DNA of 64,000 nucleotides from the NCBI RefSeq assembly GCF_963422545.1, contig NZ_OY730230.1, positions 372,001-436,000 on the forward strand, in the 5' to 3' direction. Both the position numbers and the translations under genes were made by a program. This document shows positions 35,947-44,579 of this stretch, piece after piece. Below the pieces are notes generated by a model. The model was not told the DNA's origin. It saw nothing but the letters and a program-made list of their open reading frames with translations, and ran no database searches. The stretch comes from an uncultured Flavobacterium sp. (GTDB lineage: Bacteria; Bacteroidota; Bacteroidia; Flavobacteriales; Flavobacteriaceae). Position 1 is the stretch's first letter. Each line of letters opens with the position of its first letter.

Positions 35947-36912
35947 ATGGGAGATTATGATTTGATTATTGTTGGCGGAGGTCCAATTGGGCTCGCCTGT
36001 GCAATTGAAGCTCAAAAGAAAAATTTACGTTATTTAATTATAGAAAAAGGCGCCATTGTAAATAGTATTTTCAATTATCCATTGTACATGACCTTTTTCT
36101 CTACAGCAGAAAGACTTGAAATAGGCGATATTCCGTTTAACTGCCTGGCTCCAAAACCCGGACGTCAGGAAGCTTTAGAATATTACAGAAATATTCATCG
36201 CTATTTTAAGTTTTCAATCCATTTGTTTGAAAAAGTAACACAAGTACAAAAACTAGAAAACTCTTTTTTTAAAGTAACAACGAACAAAGCTTTATATGAA
36301 GCCAAAAATGTTGTGATCGCAACTGGTTTTTATGACATTCCAATCGAAATGAATATAAAAGGAGAGGAGTTACCTAAAGTTCGTCATTATTATAAAGAAG
36401 CCCATGAATATGCTTTTAGAAATATTCTGGTAGTTGGCGCTAATAATTCGTCTGTTGATGCAGCCTTGGAATGTTGGAGAAAAGGGGCGAATGTTACAAT
36501 GGTAATTCGCAAAAACGAAATAAACAATCGGGTAAAATACTGGGTAAAACCTGATATTGAAAACAGAATTGCTGAAGGAAGTATTAGAGCCTTTTTTGAA
36601 TCAAATATTACTGAAATTCGTGACAATGCTGTAGAAATTGAGACTCCAAACGGAAAAGTTACAATAGAAAATGATTTTGTTCTGGCTTTAACCGGATACA
36701 AACCAGATTTAACTTTTCTTGAAAAAATGGGGATTAAATTATCTGAAGATGAGCTAAGAACACCAACTTACAATCCTGAAACTATGGAAACAAATGTAGA
36801 AGGATTATTCCTGGCTGGAGTTGTCTGTGGCGGAATGCAAACTCATAAATGGTTCATTGAGAATTCTCGCGTTCATGCCAATATGATTGTAGATTATATT
36901 ACTTCGAAATAA
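35947..36912 (+). CDS. ypdA: Putative bacillithiol disulfide reductase YpdA (Bdr), 321 aa
   Basis: A flavoprotein of the thioredoxin-reductase-like fold. The FAD site is IIVGGGPIGLACAIEAQ near the N-terminus and the NADPH site is VVGANNSSVDAALE (about residues 163-176). It lacks a CxxC pair, as is typical for YpdA, which uses FAD and NADPH to reduce bacillithiol disulfide. The start at 35947 is preferred over the TTG at 35929, which overlaps the CYTH gene. If correct, the cell makes bacillithiol; the bsh genes are not in the window. Confidence 0.88.
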   Translation: MGDYDLIIVGGGPIGLACAIEAQKKNLRYLIIEKGAIVNSIFNYPLYMTFFSTAERLEIGDIPFNCLAPKPGRQEALEYYRNIHRYFKFSIHLFEKVTQVQKLENSFFKVTTNKALYEAKNVVIATGFYDIPIEMNIKGEELPKVRHYYKEAHEYAFRNILVVGANNSSVDAALECWRKGANVTMVIRKNEINNRVKYWVKPDIENRIAEGSIRAFFESNITEIRDNAVEIETPNGKVTIENDFVLALTGYKPDLTFLEKMGIKLSEDELRTPTYNPETMETNVEGLFLAGVVCGGMQTHKWFIENSRVHANMIVDYITSK

Positions 36913-36924
36913 GAAAAGTTTTTT

Positions 36925-37063
36925 GCCACGAATTACACGAATTTACACTAATTTTTTATTGAAAAAGAATGTCACATTGAGCGAAGTCGAAATGCACACA
37001 AAGTGTTCTCGACTTCGCTCAAACTGACAACAAAAATTTGTGATAATTCGTGAAATTCGCGGC
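36925..37063. repeat. Nested palindromic repeat element
   Basis: The outer arms 36925-36955 and 37033-37063 are 31-bp inverted repeats (26 of 31). Inside them lies a second inverted pair, 36971-36990 with 37009-37028 (18 of 20, core GAGCGAAGTCGA). It is non-coding. The decayed sequence continues to about 37115 before selO. Confidence 0.65.
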
Positions 37064-37118
37064 TAAAAAAACAAACAAAATAAAACTTTGTGTCTTAGCG
37101 TCTTCGTGGCAAAAACTT

Positions 37119-38687
37119 TTAAGAACTACAAGAAAGCATGGAACAGCCTACTTTAGATCTTGCCCAATCCGGTCGTTTTGCAAACCATTTTTCATATTCA
37201 GGCTGTTCATCATAAGGCTTTTGTACTAAAGAATACAATTCATCTATCAGCGAATAATCATCTTGATCTGCAGCGTCAATAGCTAATTGTGCCATATAAT
37301 TTCTCAAGACATACTTTGGATTAATTGCATTCATTTTTTCTGAGCGTTCTTTATCAGAAAGCTTCTCTGTATTTAATCTTTGAATATAAAGAGTAAACCA
37401 ATTTTTCCAGGAATCTAAGATATCTCCTGAAATTTGCTCCGGAATATAAAATGAATATTGAATTTTTTCTATCGCTTTTTCAACAGAATCTGATTTCTGA
37501 ACTGTACTTAAATTTCGGAAAAAGATAGTCATATCCGTTTCTGATAATTGCAAAGTAGTTTCCAGATCAGTAATTAATTTATCATCACTTTCACTAGAAG
37601 TAAACAATCCTAATTTGCTTAAAAACATTGTTTTATAGTCAGAATTAAAATCTGTTATAAACGATTCAAGTATATCTTCCAGAGGTTTAGCTTCGTTAAT
37701 TAGCGGATAAATTGCATTTGCCAATTGGAATAAATTCCATTGTGCGATTTGCAGTTGATTCCCAAAACGATATCTTCTGTATTGACTGTCTGTTGTATTT
37801 GGAGTCCAATTTGGGTCGTAGTTATCTAACCAGCCATAAGGACCATAATCGATCGTAATTCCGTGAATCGACATATTATCTGTGTTCATCACGCCATGTA
37901 CAAAACCAACGCGCTGCCAATGCAAAATCATTTCGCGAGTTTTATCTGCAACAGTTTTAAAGAATTGCAAATATTGCTCTTTTGATTCTCCTTTTATTTC
38001 AGGAAAATAATGTTTGATATTGTAGTCAACAAACTGTTTTAGATTTTTAAGTTCATTTCTGGCTGTCAGTATTTCAAAATTTCCAAAACGAATGAACGAT
38101 GGCGCAACACGACAAACAATAGCACCTTTTTCGTAAGCCGGATTTCCGTTGTATAAAATATCGCGTAAAACCTGATCACCGGATAGCATCAACGAAAGTG
38201 ATCGGGTAGTGGGAACTCCTAAATAATTCATTGCTTCAGCGCATAAATACTCTCTGACCGAAGATCTCAAAACTGCTAAACCATCAGCAGTTCTTGAATA
38301 GGGAGTTTTTCCGGAACCTTTTAACTGAAGTGTAAAAAATTGATTGTCATTTTCTACTTCCGTTAAATTAATAGCTCGGCCATCACCCAATTGACCTGCC
38401 CAATTCCCGAATTGATGTCCCGCATAACACATCGCATACGGACGAGTTTCAGGGAGAACTTCTTTCCCTGAAAAAACATTCAAAAAGGATTCAGATTGGA
38501 TTTCGTCCGGAGTAATTCCAACTAATTCAGCAACTTCCTTAGAAGCATGAATTAATTTTGGATTTGATGGTTTTGTTGGATTTACATATGAAAAAAGTGC
38601 ATTAGAAACCTGACGAATTTCATTTACTTCATTAGGATCAGCAGGCAATTCTGCCGTAAATCTATTATTTATTTTTAAATTTTTCAT
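37119..38687 (-). CDS. selO: Protein adenylyltransferase SelO (YdiU family), 522 aa
   Basis: A pseudokinase-fold enzyme that transfers AMP from ATP to Ser, Thr or Tyr of target proteins, linked to redox stress. Visible family segments include AGHQFGNWAGQLGDGRA and TVADKTREMILHWQRVGFVHG, and the MNTDNMSIHG and IDYGPYGWLDNYDP region that holds metal ligands. The last residues are CSMLSCSS; in animals the matching end carries selenocysteine (USS), so here Cys takes that place. Its right neighbour on the same strand is msrA. Confidence 0.95.
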   Translation of the reverse strand: MKNLKINNRFTAELPADPNEVNEIRQVSNALFSYVNPTKPSNPKLIHASKEVAELVGITPDEIQSESFLNVFSGKEVLPETRPYAMCYAGHQFGNWAGQLGDGRAINLTEVENDNQFFTLQLKGSGKTPYSRTADGLAVLRSSVREYLCAEAMNYLGVPTTRSLSLMLSGDQVLRDILYNGNPAYEKGAIVCRVAPSFIRFGNFEILTARNELKNLKQFVDYNIKHYFPEIKGESKEQYLQFFKTVADKTREMILHWQRVGFVHGVMNTDNMSIHGITIDYGPYGWLDNYDPNWTPNTTDSQYRRYRFGNQLQIAQWNLFQLANAIYPLINEAKPLEDILESFITDFNSDYKTMFLSKLGLFTSSESDDKLITDLETTLQLSETDMTIFFRNLSTVQKSDSVEKAIEKIQYSFYIPEQISGDILDSWKNWFTLYIQRLNTEKLSDKERSEKMNAINPKYVLRNYMAQLAIDAADQDDYSLIDELYSLVQKPYDEQPEYEKWFAKRPDWARSKVGCSMLSCSS

Positions 38688-38702
38688 TTGGATTATTTAT
38701 AA

Positions 38703-38824
38703 GCCACTCCCGATAGCTATCGGGATCGCAGATTAAAATGATTCTTTTTAAATCTCTGTGAGATTTAAAAGTAAGTAAGGAAAACCATTCTAATCCTTTT
38801 ATCCCGATAGCTATCGGGAGTGGC
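38703..38824. repeat. 122-bp inverted-repeat element between selO and msrA
   Basis: Positions 38703-38726 and 38801-38824 are perfect 24-bp inverted repeats. Each contains the 16-bp palindrome CCCGATAGCTATCGGG, so the element can fold in two ways. The 74-base spacer has its own small hairpin (AAATCTC...GAGATTT). No ORF. Confidence 0.75.
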
Positions 38825-38835
38825 AAAATCTTTAT

Positions 38836-39369
38836 TTAATCAATCAGTTTATCTGCGTACATTTTTTTTAATTTCTGTACTTTTGGATCGATCACGATTT
38901 GGCAGTAACGCGCTTCCTGATTGTTATTGTAATAATTTTGATGATCTTCTTCGGCTTCATAAAATGCTTCAAACGCTGCCAGTTTAGTTACAACAGGGTT
39001 TTCATAGAAAGGCTTAACTTCCTCAAAAACCTGTTCTGCAATTGCTTTTTGTTCAGCATCATGATATAAAACAGTAGAACGATATTGTGTACCAACATCT
39101 GCACCTTGGCGATTTAGGGTTGTTGGGTCATGGCTTGTCATGAAAATAAAAATTAAATCATGATATGAAATTATGTCAGGGTCAAAAGTAACTTGTATAA
39201 CTTCTGCGTGACCTGTTCTGCCAGTGCAAACTTCACGATAGGGAGGATTTTTAATAAATCCGCCTGAATAACCTGATTTTAAAGACTCTATACCTTTTAA
39301 ACGCTGAATTACAGCTTCAATACACCAAAAACATCCGCCACCAAAAGTAGCTACTTGTAAATTTTTCAT
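38836..39369 (-). CDS. msrA: Peptide-methionine (S)-S-oxide reductase MsrA, 177 aa
   Basis: Reduces the S form of methionine sulfoxide in proteins. The catalytic motif GGGCFWCIEAV carries Cys13 and Cys16. VCTGRTGHAEVIQVTFDP and YHDLIFIFMTSHDPT are typical, and the DVGTQYRS segment completes the substrate pocket. The length is normal and there is no signal peptide, so it is cytoplasmic. It lies upstream of selO on the same strand, but the repeat at 38703-38824 separates them. Confidence 0.97.
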   Translation of the reverse strand: MKNLQVATFGGGCFWCIEAVIQRLKGIESLKSGYSGGFIKNPPYREVCTGRTGHAEVIQVTFDPDIISYHDLIFIFMTSHDPTTLNRQGADVGTQYRSTVLYHDAEQKAIAEQVFEEVKPFYENPVVTKLAAFEAFYEAEEDHQNYYNNNQEARYCQIVIDPKVQKLKKMYADKLID

Positions 39370-39521
39370 AAAATACTATTGTTTAAGTTCCATTGCCCTA
39401 TTAATCCGATAGAATATTATGATAAATTATTAAAAAAAAGACAATTTAAATAAAGATACTAAACGGTTATCTAATGTTTGAAGTTTACAATTGATAAATT
39501 CGCAATTCTATAAAAAAGCAA

Positions 39522-39529
39522 TATATTTG
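39522..39529 (+). promoter_or_regulatory. Bacteroidota -7 box before the class V aminotransferase
   Basis: TATATTTG fits TAnnTTTG and lies 21 bases before the chosen ATG at 39551. The -33 TTG at 39491 is too far away (28 bases), so the promoter is only half supported. Transcription from here would exclude the upstream start at 39491. Confidence 0.45.
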
Positions 39530-39550
39530 CAATCAAACTCAGGCACACTA

Positions 39551-41038
39551 ATGAATAGCAAAAATAATACCATCACTTTAGAGACGTATTTTCAGGATTT
39601 TAGACAGCATATTGTTGGGGTTAATCAGGAATTTACCTCTCCTTATGGCACAAAAAAGATCGTTTACACTGACTGGACTGCCAGCGGACGCTTGTATCGA
39701 CCTATTGAAGAGAAACTTCTGAACGAATTTGGACCTTTTGTCGCTAATACTCACACAGAAACTACTGTGTCAGGCACTGCCATGACAAAAGCGTATCATT
39801 ATGCAAGAAATATTATTAAGCGTCATACTAATGCCAATAATGATGATGTTTTGATTACTGATGGTACCGGAATGACTGGTGTTATTAATAAGTTTCAGCG
39901 TATTTTAGGTTTAAAAATTCCTGAAAACTTAAAAGATTGCACTGTAGTTCCTGCTGAGAAACGCCCTGTTGTTTTTATTTCTCATATGGAGCATCATTCT
40001 AATCAAACGTCCTGGTTAGAGACTATTGCAGATGTTGAGATTATTCCATCATGTGAAAAAGGACTTTTTTGCTTAGACAATTTGGCTTTATTATTAGCAA
40101 AATACGCTGATAGAACAATAAAAATTGCCTCTATAACTTCGTGCTCAAATGTTACAGGTTTAAAAACTCCGTTTCATGAAGCTGCAAAATTAATGCACCA
40201 GCATAATGGAGTTTGTTTTGTAGATTTTGCCTGTTCTGGACCTTATGTAGAAATTGACATGCATCCTGCAGATCCTGAAGCTTATTTAGATGCAATTTTC
40301 TTTTCTCCGCATAAATTTTTAGGCGGTCCTGGAACTTCAGGAGTTTTGATTTTTAATAAAAAATTATACAATAATATGATTCCTGATTGTCCTGGCGGAG
40401 GAACGGTAAGCTGGACAAATCCTTGGGGCGAACATAAATATGTTGACAATATTGAAGATCGCGAAGATGGTGGAACTCCAGGTTTTTTGCAAGTGATTAA
40501 AACGGCACTGGCAATCGAGCTTAAGGAAGAAATGGGAATTGAAAACATCTTGCAACGTGAACACGAAATTGTTGATTTTGTTTTTAATGAATTAGACTCG
40601 GTTTCGAATATTAAAATTCTTGCCGGACAACATAAAAATCGTTTAGGTGTGATTTCTTTCTTTATTGAAGATCTTCATTTTAATCTGGGCGTGAAATTAT
40701 TAAATGATAAATTTGGAATTCAAACTAGGGGAGGATGCAGCTGCGCCGGAACTTACGGACATTTTTTACTACACGTAGATCAGGAAACTTCTAATAAATT
40801 GGTTAATGAAATTACGATTGGTGATTTAATCAAAAAACCGGGATGGATTAGAATGTCAATTCATCCAACGACTACTGACAAAGAAATTGCTTTTGTTTGT
40901 GAGAGTATCAAAGATTTAGCTAAAAATCATCAATCTTGGGCTTTAGATTATACTTATAATAAAAACACAAACGAGTTTATTCATAAAAATGCTAATTCGT
41001 TTGAAGATGAATTAGTTGAGAGCTGGTTTAAATCTTAA
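39551..41038 (+). CDS. Class V aminotransferase-fold PLP enzyme, 495 aa
   Basis: A PLP enzyme related to cysteine desulfurases (SufS/NifS fold). The Schiff-base Lys lies in FFSPHKFLGGPGTSG (about residue 260), with the preceding VDFACSGPYVEID Asp. A C-terminal RGGCSCAGTYGHFLL holds Cys where SufS has its active loop. It is longer than SufS (about 405 aa), so it is likely a different enzyme; a desulfurase, lyase or aminotransferase role cannot be chosen. The start at 39551 follows a -7 box. It stands alone. Confidence 0.85.
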   Translation: MNSKNNTITLETYFQDFRQHIVGVNQEFTSPYGTKKIVYTDWTASGRLYRPIEEKLLNEFGPFVANTHTETTVSGTAMTKAYHYARNIIKRHTNANNDDVLITDGTGMTGVINKFQRILGLKIPENLKDCTVVPAEKRPVVFISHMEHHSNQTSWLETIADVEIIPSCEKGLFCLDNLALLLAKYADRTIKIASITSCSNVTGLKTPFHEAAKLMHQHNGVCFVDFACSGPYVEIDMHPADPEAYLDAIFFSPHKFLGGPGTSGVLIFNKKLYNNMIPDCPGGGTVSWTNPWGEHKYVDNIEDREDGGTPGFLQVIKTALAIELKEEMGIENILQREHEIVDFVFNELDSVSNIKILAGQHKNRLGVISFFIEDLHFNLGVKLLNDKFGIQTRGGCSCAGTYGHFLLHVDQETSNKLVNEITIGDLIKKPGWIRMSIHPTTTDKEIAFVCESIKDLAKNHQSWALDYTYNKNTNEFIHKNANSFEDELVESWFKS

Positions 41039-41125
41039 TTTTTTTCTTAACCGCAAAGTTCGCTAAGTTTTACGCTAAGAACATAAAGTTTTTGTTTTTA
41101 GATTGTCTTTTTAAGAACGCAAAGT

Positions 41126-41158
41126 AAACCCGACAGGTTTTTAAAACCTGTCGGGTTT
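41126..41158. repeat. Palindromic repeat family B, copy 1
   Basis: A 33-bp near-perfect palindrome AAACCCGACAGG...CCTGTCGGGTTT. Further copies are at 42861-42909 (expanded) and 63291-63323. It lies after the aminotransferase gene and could act as its terminator. The sequence just before it (41041-41100) is decayed repeat DNA. Confidence 0.7.
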
Positions 41159-41250
41159 GTTGGTTTTTGAAATTAACCACAAAGTCTTTTGCAAAGAATA
41201 CTAAGTTTGTTATTTCTTATTTTTTTCTAATCTTTGTTAAAACTAGTATA

Positions 41251-42111
41251 ATGATAATCTTTAAGGATTTTGAATCGTTTAACGAATATGTTGGATTAAA
41301 AAAACCAATCGATAATAATATCGATATTGGTTATTATGATTCTATAAATATGCGCTCACAATCTGAGCCCGTAAAGGCTGATTTCTATCGCATTTCTATA
41401 AAAATTGGTTATACAGATAAATCGTTGCCAATCCCAAAACCAATAACGGCTATTTTTTTCAGTAGTCCTGATATGGTAAACGGATGGAATGTTGAACCGA
41501 ATTATACGGGAATGTATGTACAGCTTTCTAAAAAGATAATAGAAGAAAACAGGTTTTTATTTAAAACATATCTTGATTACGGACAACATGAAGCTTTGTA
41601 TTTAACCCAAAATGAAGTACAGGAAATAAGCACACTTTTTAGCCTAATGTATAAATATTACGAAAGTGAAAAACAAAATTTCAAAGTTTTACTTTCCTAT
41701 GCCAATGTGTTGATTTCTGTAATTGAAGCTTTTTATAACAGACAATTTTCTACAAATCCAAAACAATACAATCGTATTGTAACCGATTTTCAGCAAAGTT
41801 TAAATGATTATTATAATCAGCCTGCTAATCAACTCCCAAATGTTCAGTATTTTGCCGATCAACTGGGTTTGACTCCAAATTATTTGGGAGATATAATTAA
41901 ACATTTTACAAATAAATCTGCTCTTGAAAATATTCATGAGTTTGTAATAAAAAAAGCAAAGGAATTATTAGAAAAAAATACTTCAATGAACAATAATGAA
42001 GTTGCTTATGAATTGGGTTTTGAGTACCCAAATTATTTTTCTAAATTTTTTAAAAAGCAGGTAAACTTAACTCCCAGAGAATATCGAAAACAAATAGATA
42101 ATAAAAATTAA
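41251..42111 (+). CDS. AraC family transcriptional regulator, 286 aa
   Basis: The C-terminal AraC domain has two helix-turn-helix motifs: YFADQLGLTPNYLGDIIKHF (about residues 210-229) and the second, with NNEVAYELGFEYPNYFSKFF. The N-terminal 180 residues are an effector or dimerisation domain without a recognised family. The start at 41251 is preferred; the ORF upstream from 41167 has a TTG start and a spurious hydrophobic tail. It is followed after its terminator by an oxidoreductase gene, its likely target. Confidence 0.9.
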   Translation: MIIFKDFESFNEYVGLKKPIDNNIDIGYYDSINMRSQSEPVKADFYRISIKIGYTDKSLPIPKPITAIFFSSPDMVNGWNVEPNYTGMYVQLSKKIIEENRFLFKTYLDYGQHEALYLTQNEVQEISTLFSLMYKYYESEKQNFKVLLSYANVLISVIEAFYNRQFSTNPKQYNRIVTDFQQSLNDYYNQPANQLPNVQYFADQLGLTPNYLGDIIKHFTNKSALENIHEFVIKKAKELLEKNTSMNNNEVAYELGFEYPNYFSKFFKKQVNLTPREYRKQIDNKN

Positions 42112-42121
42112 TACTATTTTC

Positions 42122-42146
42122 AAAACGCTTTTGTGGCGTTTTTTTT
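42122..42146 (+). terminator. Terminator of the AraC gene
   Basis: A 7-bp stem AAAACGC/GCGTTTT with loop TTTTGTG and T tract, 10 bases after the stop. Confidence 0.75.
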
Positions 42147-42161
42147 GTTATCAGTAATTTG

Positions 42162-42217
42162 TCTCTTTTTTATCGGTAGTTTATCTCTTCCTGCCCGATG
42201 TTCTCTTTTTACTTTTG
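42162..42217 (+). promoter_or_regulatory. Promoter and candidate AraC sites of the oxidoreductase gene
   Basis: TACTTTTG at 42210-42217 matches the -7 consensus exactly. Upstream, TCTCTT occurs three times (42162, 42184 and 42202), spaced 22 and 18 bases, which could be direct-repeat sites for the adjacent AraC regulator. The -7 box covers the TTG at 42215, so that codon is not the start. Confidence 0.5.
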
Positions 42218-42235
42218 TCGAGTAAAAAATATACA

Positions 42236-42847
42236 ATGAAAAATTCAAAAAAAGTACTGCTAATAAACGCGCATTTAGCCTATCCAAACTGGACAGAAGG
42301 TAAATTAAACAACTCATTTATTGAAATTGCAAAACAGTTTTTCAAATCTAATAATTACGAAGTTTTAGAAACGAAAATTGAAGAAAACTATAATGCTGAT
42401 GAAGAAGTTCAAAAACATTTAGATGCTGATATCGTAATTCTGCAGACACCCGTAAACTGGTTTGGAGCTCCCTGGATCTATAAAAAATATATCGATGAAA
42501 TTTTTAATAGTGGATTACACAGCCAAAAGTTTCTTTCGGGAGATGGAAGAACACGTGAAGACTTAACAAGACAATATGGAAGTGGCGGAAAATTACAAGG
42601 GAAAAAGTTTATGATTTCTGCAACCTGGAATGCTCCACAAGAGGCTTTTGGGAATCCATCTCAACAATTTATGCAAGGAAAAACGACTTCTGATTTATTT
42701 TTGAATATCTCCAGTAGTTATCGTTTTTGTGGGTTCGATATTCTACCTGATTATAATTGCTTTGATATTTATAAAAATGGAACAATAGAAAAAAATCTTG
42801 AAAATTACCCAGTTCATTTATCAAGGATTTTAAATTTTGAAAATTAA
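42236..42847 (+). CDS. NAD(P)H-dependent oxidoreductase, MdaB-like flavodoxin fold, 203 aa
   Basis: A flavodoxin-fold quinone reductase. The FMN loop is at the start (LLINAHLAYPNWTEGKLNNS, about residues 7-26), and the LQTPVNWFGAPWIYKKYIDE segment (about 72-91) is diagnostic for MdaB/KefF-type enzymes. They reduce quinones by two electrons and protect against redox cycling. The start at 42236 follows the promoter. It lies downstream of the AraC regulator and has a strong terminator. Confidence 0.9.
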   Translation: MKNSKKVLLINAHLAYPNWTEGKLNNSFIEIAKQFFKSNNYEVLETKIEENYNADEEVQKHLDADIVILQTPVNWFGAPWIYKKYIDEIFNSGLHSQKFLSGDGRTREDLTRQYGSGGKLQGKKFMISATWNAPQEAFGNPSQQFMQGKTTSDLFLNISSSYRFCGFDILPDYNCFDIYKNGTIEKNLENYPVHLSRILNFEN

Positions 42848-42860
42848 CTGTATATCTCAT

Positions 42861-42909
42861 AAAACAGTAAACCCGACAGATTTTAAAAGCCTGTCGGGTT
42901 TACTGTTTT
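42861..42909 (+). terminator. Extended family-B palindrome acting as terminator
   Basis: A stem of 19 bp reading AAAACAGTAAACCCGACAG with its exact complement, followed by a T run, 14 bases beyond the oxidoreductase stop. It contains the CCCGACAGG palindrome of family B. Confidence 0.8.
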
Positions 42910-42932
42910 TATGGAATACTATATTTCTGATT

Positions 42933-43010
42933 TAGCCCCGATAGAAGTGGAAGTCCTTTTGTGTCTGCTGCGGCGGACACAAAAGATTGAAGCGGATAGC
43001 GGGACTTTAG
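42933..43010. repeat. Repeat family A, copy 3 (reverse orientation)
   Basis: About 78 bp, inverted relative to copies 1 and 2 (18457-18533 and 30667-30751). The shared arms TAGCCCCGATAG and AGCGGATAGCGGGA are at the ends, and a hairpin with arms CTTTTGTGTC/GACACAAAAG is in the centre. Confidence 0.65.
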
Positions 43011-43041
43011 GTTTTGAAAAAATTGATTTTTCTGCTTTTAA

Positions 43042-43512
43042 TTATCTAGATTCCTGAAACTTTTTAAGAGATGATAAGGCTTGTTTCTGAATTTTGTTTT
43101 GGAAGAAACCTGTCCAGCCTAATAAATATCCGATTGGACCAAAAGCTTGTTTTGACCATTTCCAAACATCAAAATCATCTATATGTTTGATAATTAGACC
43201 ATCTTGAAACGAAAATTGAGCAGCGATTTTATTAATTACTTTTCGGTTTGTTTTGCTAAAATTATAGGTAGCAACCCAGTTTGCTGAACCCAAAGAGTCA
43301 TCAGCTTTAACATTTGAAAACTCAATTTTAATGTTGCCTTTGCTTTTTAGAAGTAGCATTTCCCACATTTTAGATACTTCTCCTTCTTTTAATAAACCAA
43401 AAGCCGGATCGATAAAGTGAATTTTTGGATGATAGCATTCGCACATTGTTTTAGCATCGGCATTTGCAAAAGCAGTGTAGAATTTTGTAATTAAAGCTTC
43501 GTTGGCGTTCAT
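43042..43512 (-). CDS. NTF2-like (SnoaL-type) protein, 156 aa
   Basis: A small cone-shaped NTF2-like fold. Sequence features are ITKFYTAFANADAKTMCECY, the YHPKIHFIDPAFG pocket segment and IAAQFSFQDGLIIKHIDDFD. Such proteins bind small hydrophobic ligands or form enzyme scaffolds; the function here is unknown. There is no signal peptide. The gene is 47 bases after the 43560 gene and probably last in the five-gene operon running from 45935. Confidence 0.85.
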   Translation of the reverse strand: MNANEALITKFYTAFANADAKTMCECYHPKIHFIDPAFGLLKEGEVSKMWEMLLLKSKGNIKIEFSNVKADDSLGSANWVATYNFSKTNRKVINKIAAQFSFQDGLIIKHIDDFDVWKWSKQAFGPIGYLLGWTGFFQNKIQKQALSSLKKFQESR

Positions 43513-43559
43513 AGGAAAAAAATTAGGATATAAATATAAGATTTATTTTAACAAACCTC

Positions 43560-44087
43560 TTATTGCAAAACACTAATTTCTTTTGCAGTGTCATAAGACT
43601 TTTTTGACTTATCATATGCAGTAGAAAAATAGTTCATTTTGTTGATTGCTGTAAAATATCCGGTTTGATTTCCAAAGGTGTTTGTACCTCCCGAAATAAT
43701 AAATCGAATGGCATAAATGTCGGTTTTTTTAAGCTTGGCAAATTCAGCAGGTGTAAAGTAATAATAGGCTGAAGTTTTACCATCAGCAGATTCTTTAACA
43801 TTTTTATCTACACACGGAATTACATCACCATTAGCCAAATCTACATATACGCCGCCGGCAATTCTAGCTTTGTCATTAGCTGTTGCGACGGTTAATTTTA
43901 AGATTCCGCCTTTATCTGTTTTTGCAACCTGAACATTTGTTTCGCCTGTAAAGGCATATTTTTCACAAATGAAAGTATAATTTTGAGTTGCCGGAAAAGG
44001 TTTTGAATCTTTTATGCTCATAGTATTCTGAGCATTGGCAAAAGTCGAAATTAGCAATAATACAAATAGCGGTAATCGTAAATTCAT
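43560..44087 (-). CDS. Secreted protein of unknown function, 175 aa
   Basis: A signal peptide (MNLRLPLFVLLLISTFANAQ) followed by a mature part with beta-rich character and two Cys (FICEKY and DVIPCVD). No family is recognised. It lies in the operon between a lipoprotein (9 bases upstream) and the NTF2-like gene, so it is probably a periplasmic or surface protein. Confidence 0.8.
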   Translation of the reverse strand: MNLRLPLFVLLLISTFANAQNTMSIKDSKPFPATQNYTFICEKYAFTGETNVQVAKTDKGGILKLTVATANDKARIAGGVYVDLANGDVIPCVDKNVKESADGKTSAYYYFTPAEFAKLKKTDIYAIRFIISGGTNTFGNQTGYFTAINKMNYFSTAYDKSKKSYDTAKEISVLQ

Positions 44088-44096
44088 AGTTTTAGT

Positions 44097-44573
44097 TTAT
44101 TGATTTATTATTTTTGAATCAAATTTTTCATCCCAATCCATTGATTTTATTGCCGAAATTAGATTTTCTTCGTTTACAAAAATACGCAACTCTTTATTGG
44201 CTACTTTTTTACTGTATAAAGCATGATAGCGATAAATAACTTCGTGTTTGGTTTTGTAAACACCATCTAATTTCAAATCAATAAAACTTCCGTAATATTG
44301 TCTAAATCTCAAACAGGTTTTAGTCAATCGTTCTTCGGTCGTGTTTTCCATAACCGACTTCGTTACTTCAGTTTCATTAAAAGGTTTAAACTTTGATGTA
44401 TTGCAAGTTTCTAAAACTCTTTTACCTAATTCGTATGCTTTTTTTTGCTGATTCGCATTAATTTCGGTATTGGAAACTTTCTTTACTTTTAAATCTTCTG
44501 TATCTCTGGTAATGGTTTTAGATTTACATCCAATTAATAACAACAAACATATAATCAATCCTGCTTTCTTCAT
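44097..44573 (-). CDS. Putative lipoprotein, 158 aa
   Basis: A lipoprotein signal peptide with lipobox LIGC (MKKAGLIICLLLLIGCKSK, Cys16). The mature part has charged segments and two further Cys (ETCNTSKFK and KTCLRFRQYY). No domain is recognised. It lies 6 bases after the M23-like gene and 9 bases before the next secreted protein gene, in one operon. Confidence 0.8.
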   Translation of the reverse strand: MKKAGLIICLLLLIGCKSKTITRDTEDLKVKKVSNTEINANQQKKAYELGKRVLETCNTSKFKPFNETEVTKSVMENTTEERLTKTCLRFRQYYGSFIDLKLDGVYKTKHEVIYRYHALYSKKVANKELRIFVNEENLISAIKSMDWDEKFDSKIINQ

Positions 44574-44579
44574 AACTAT

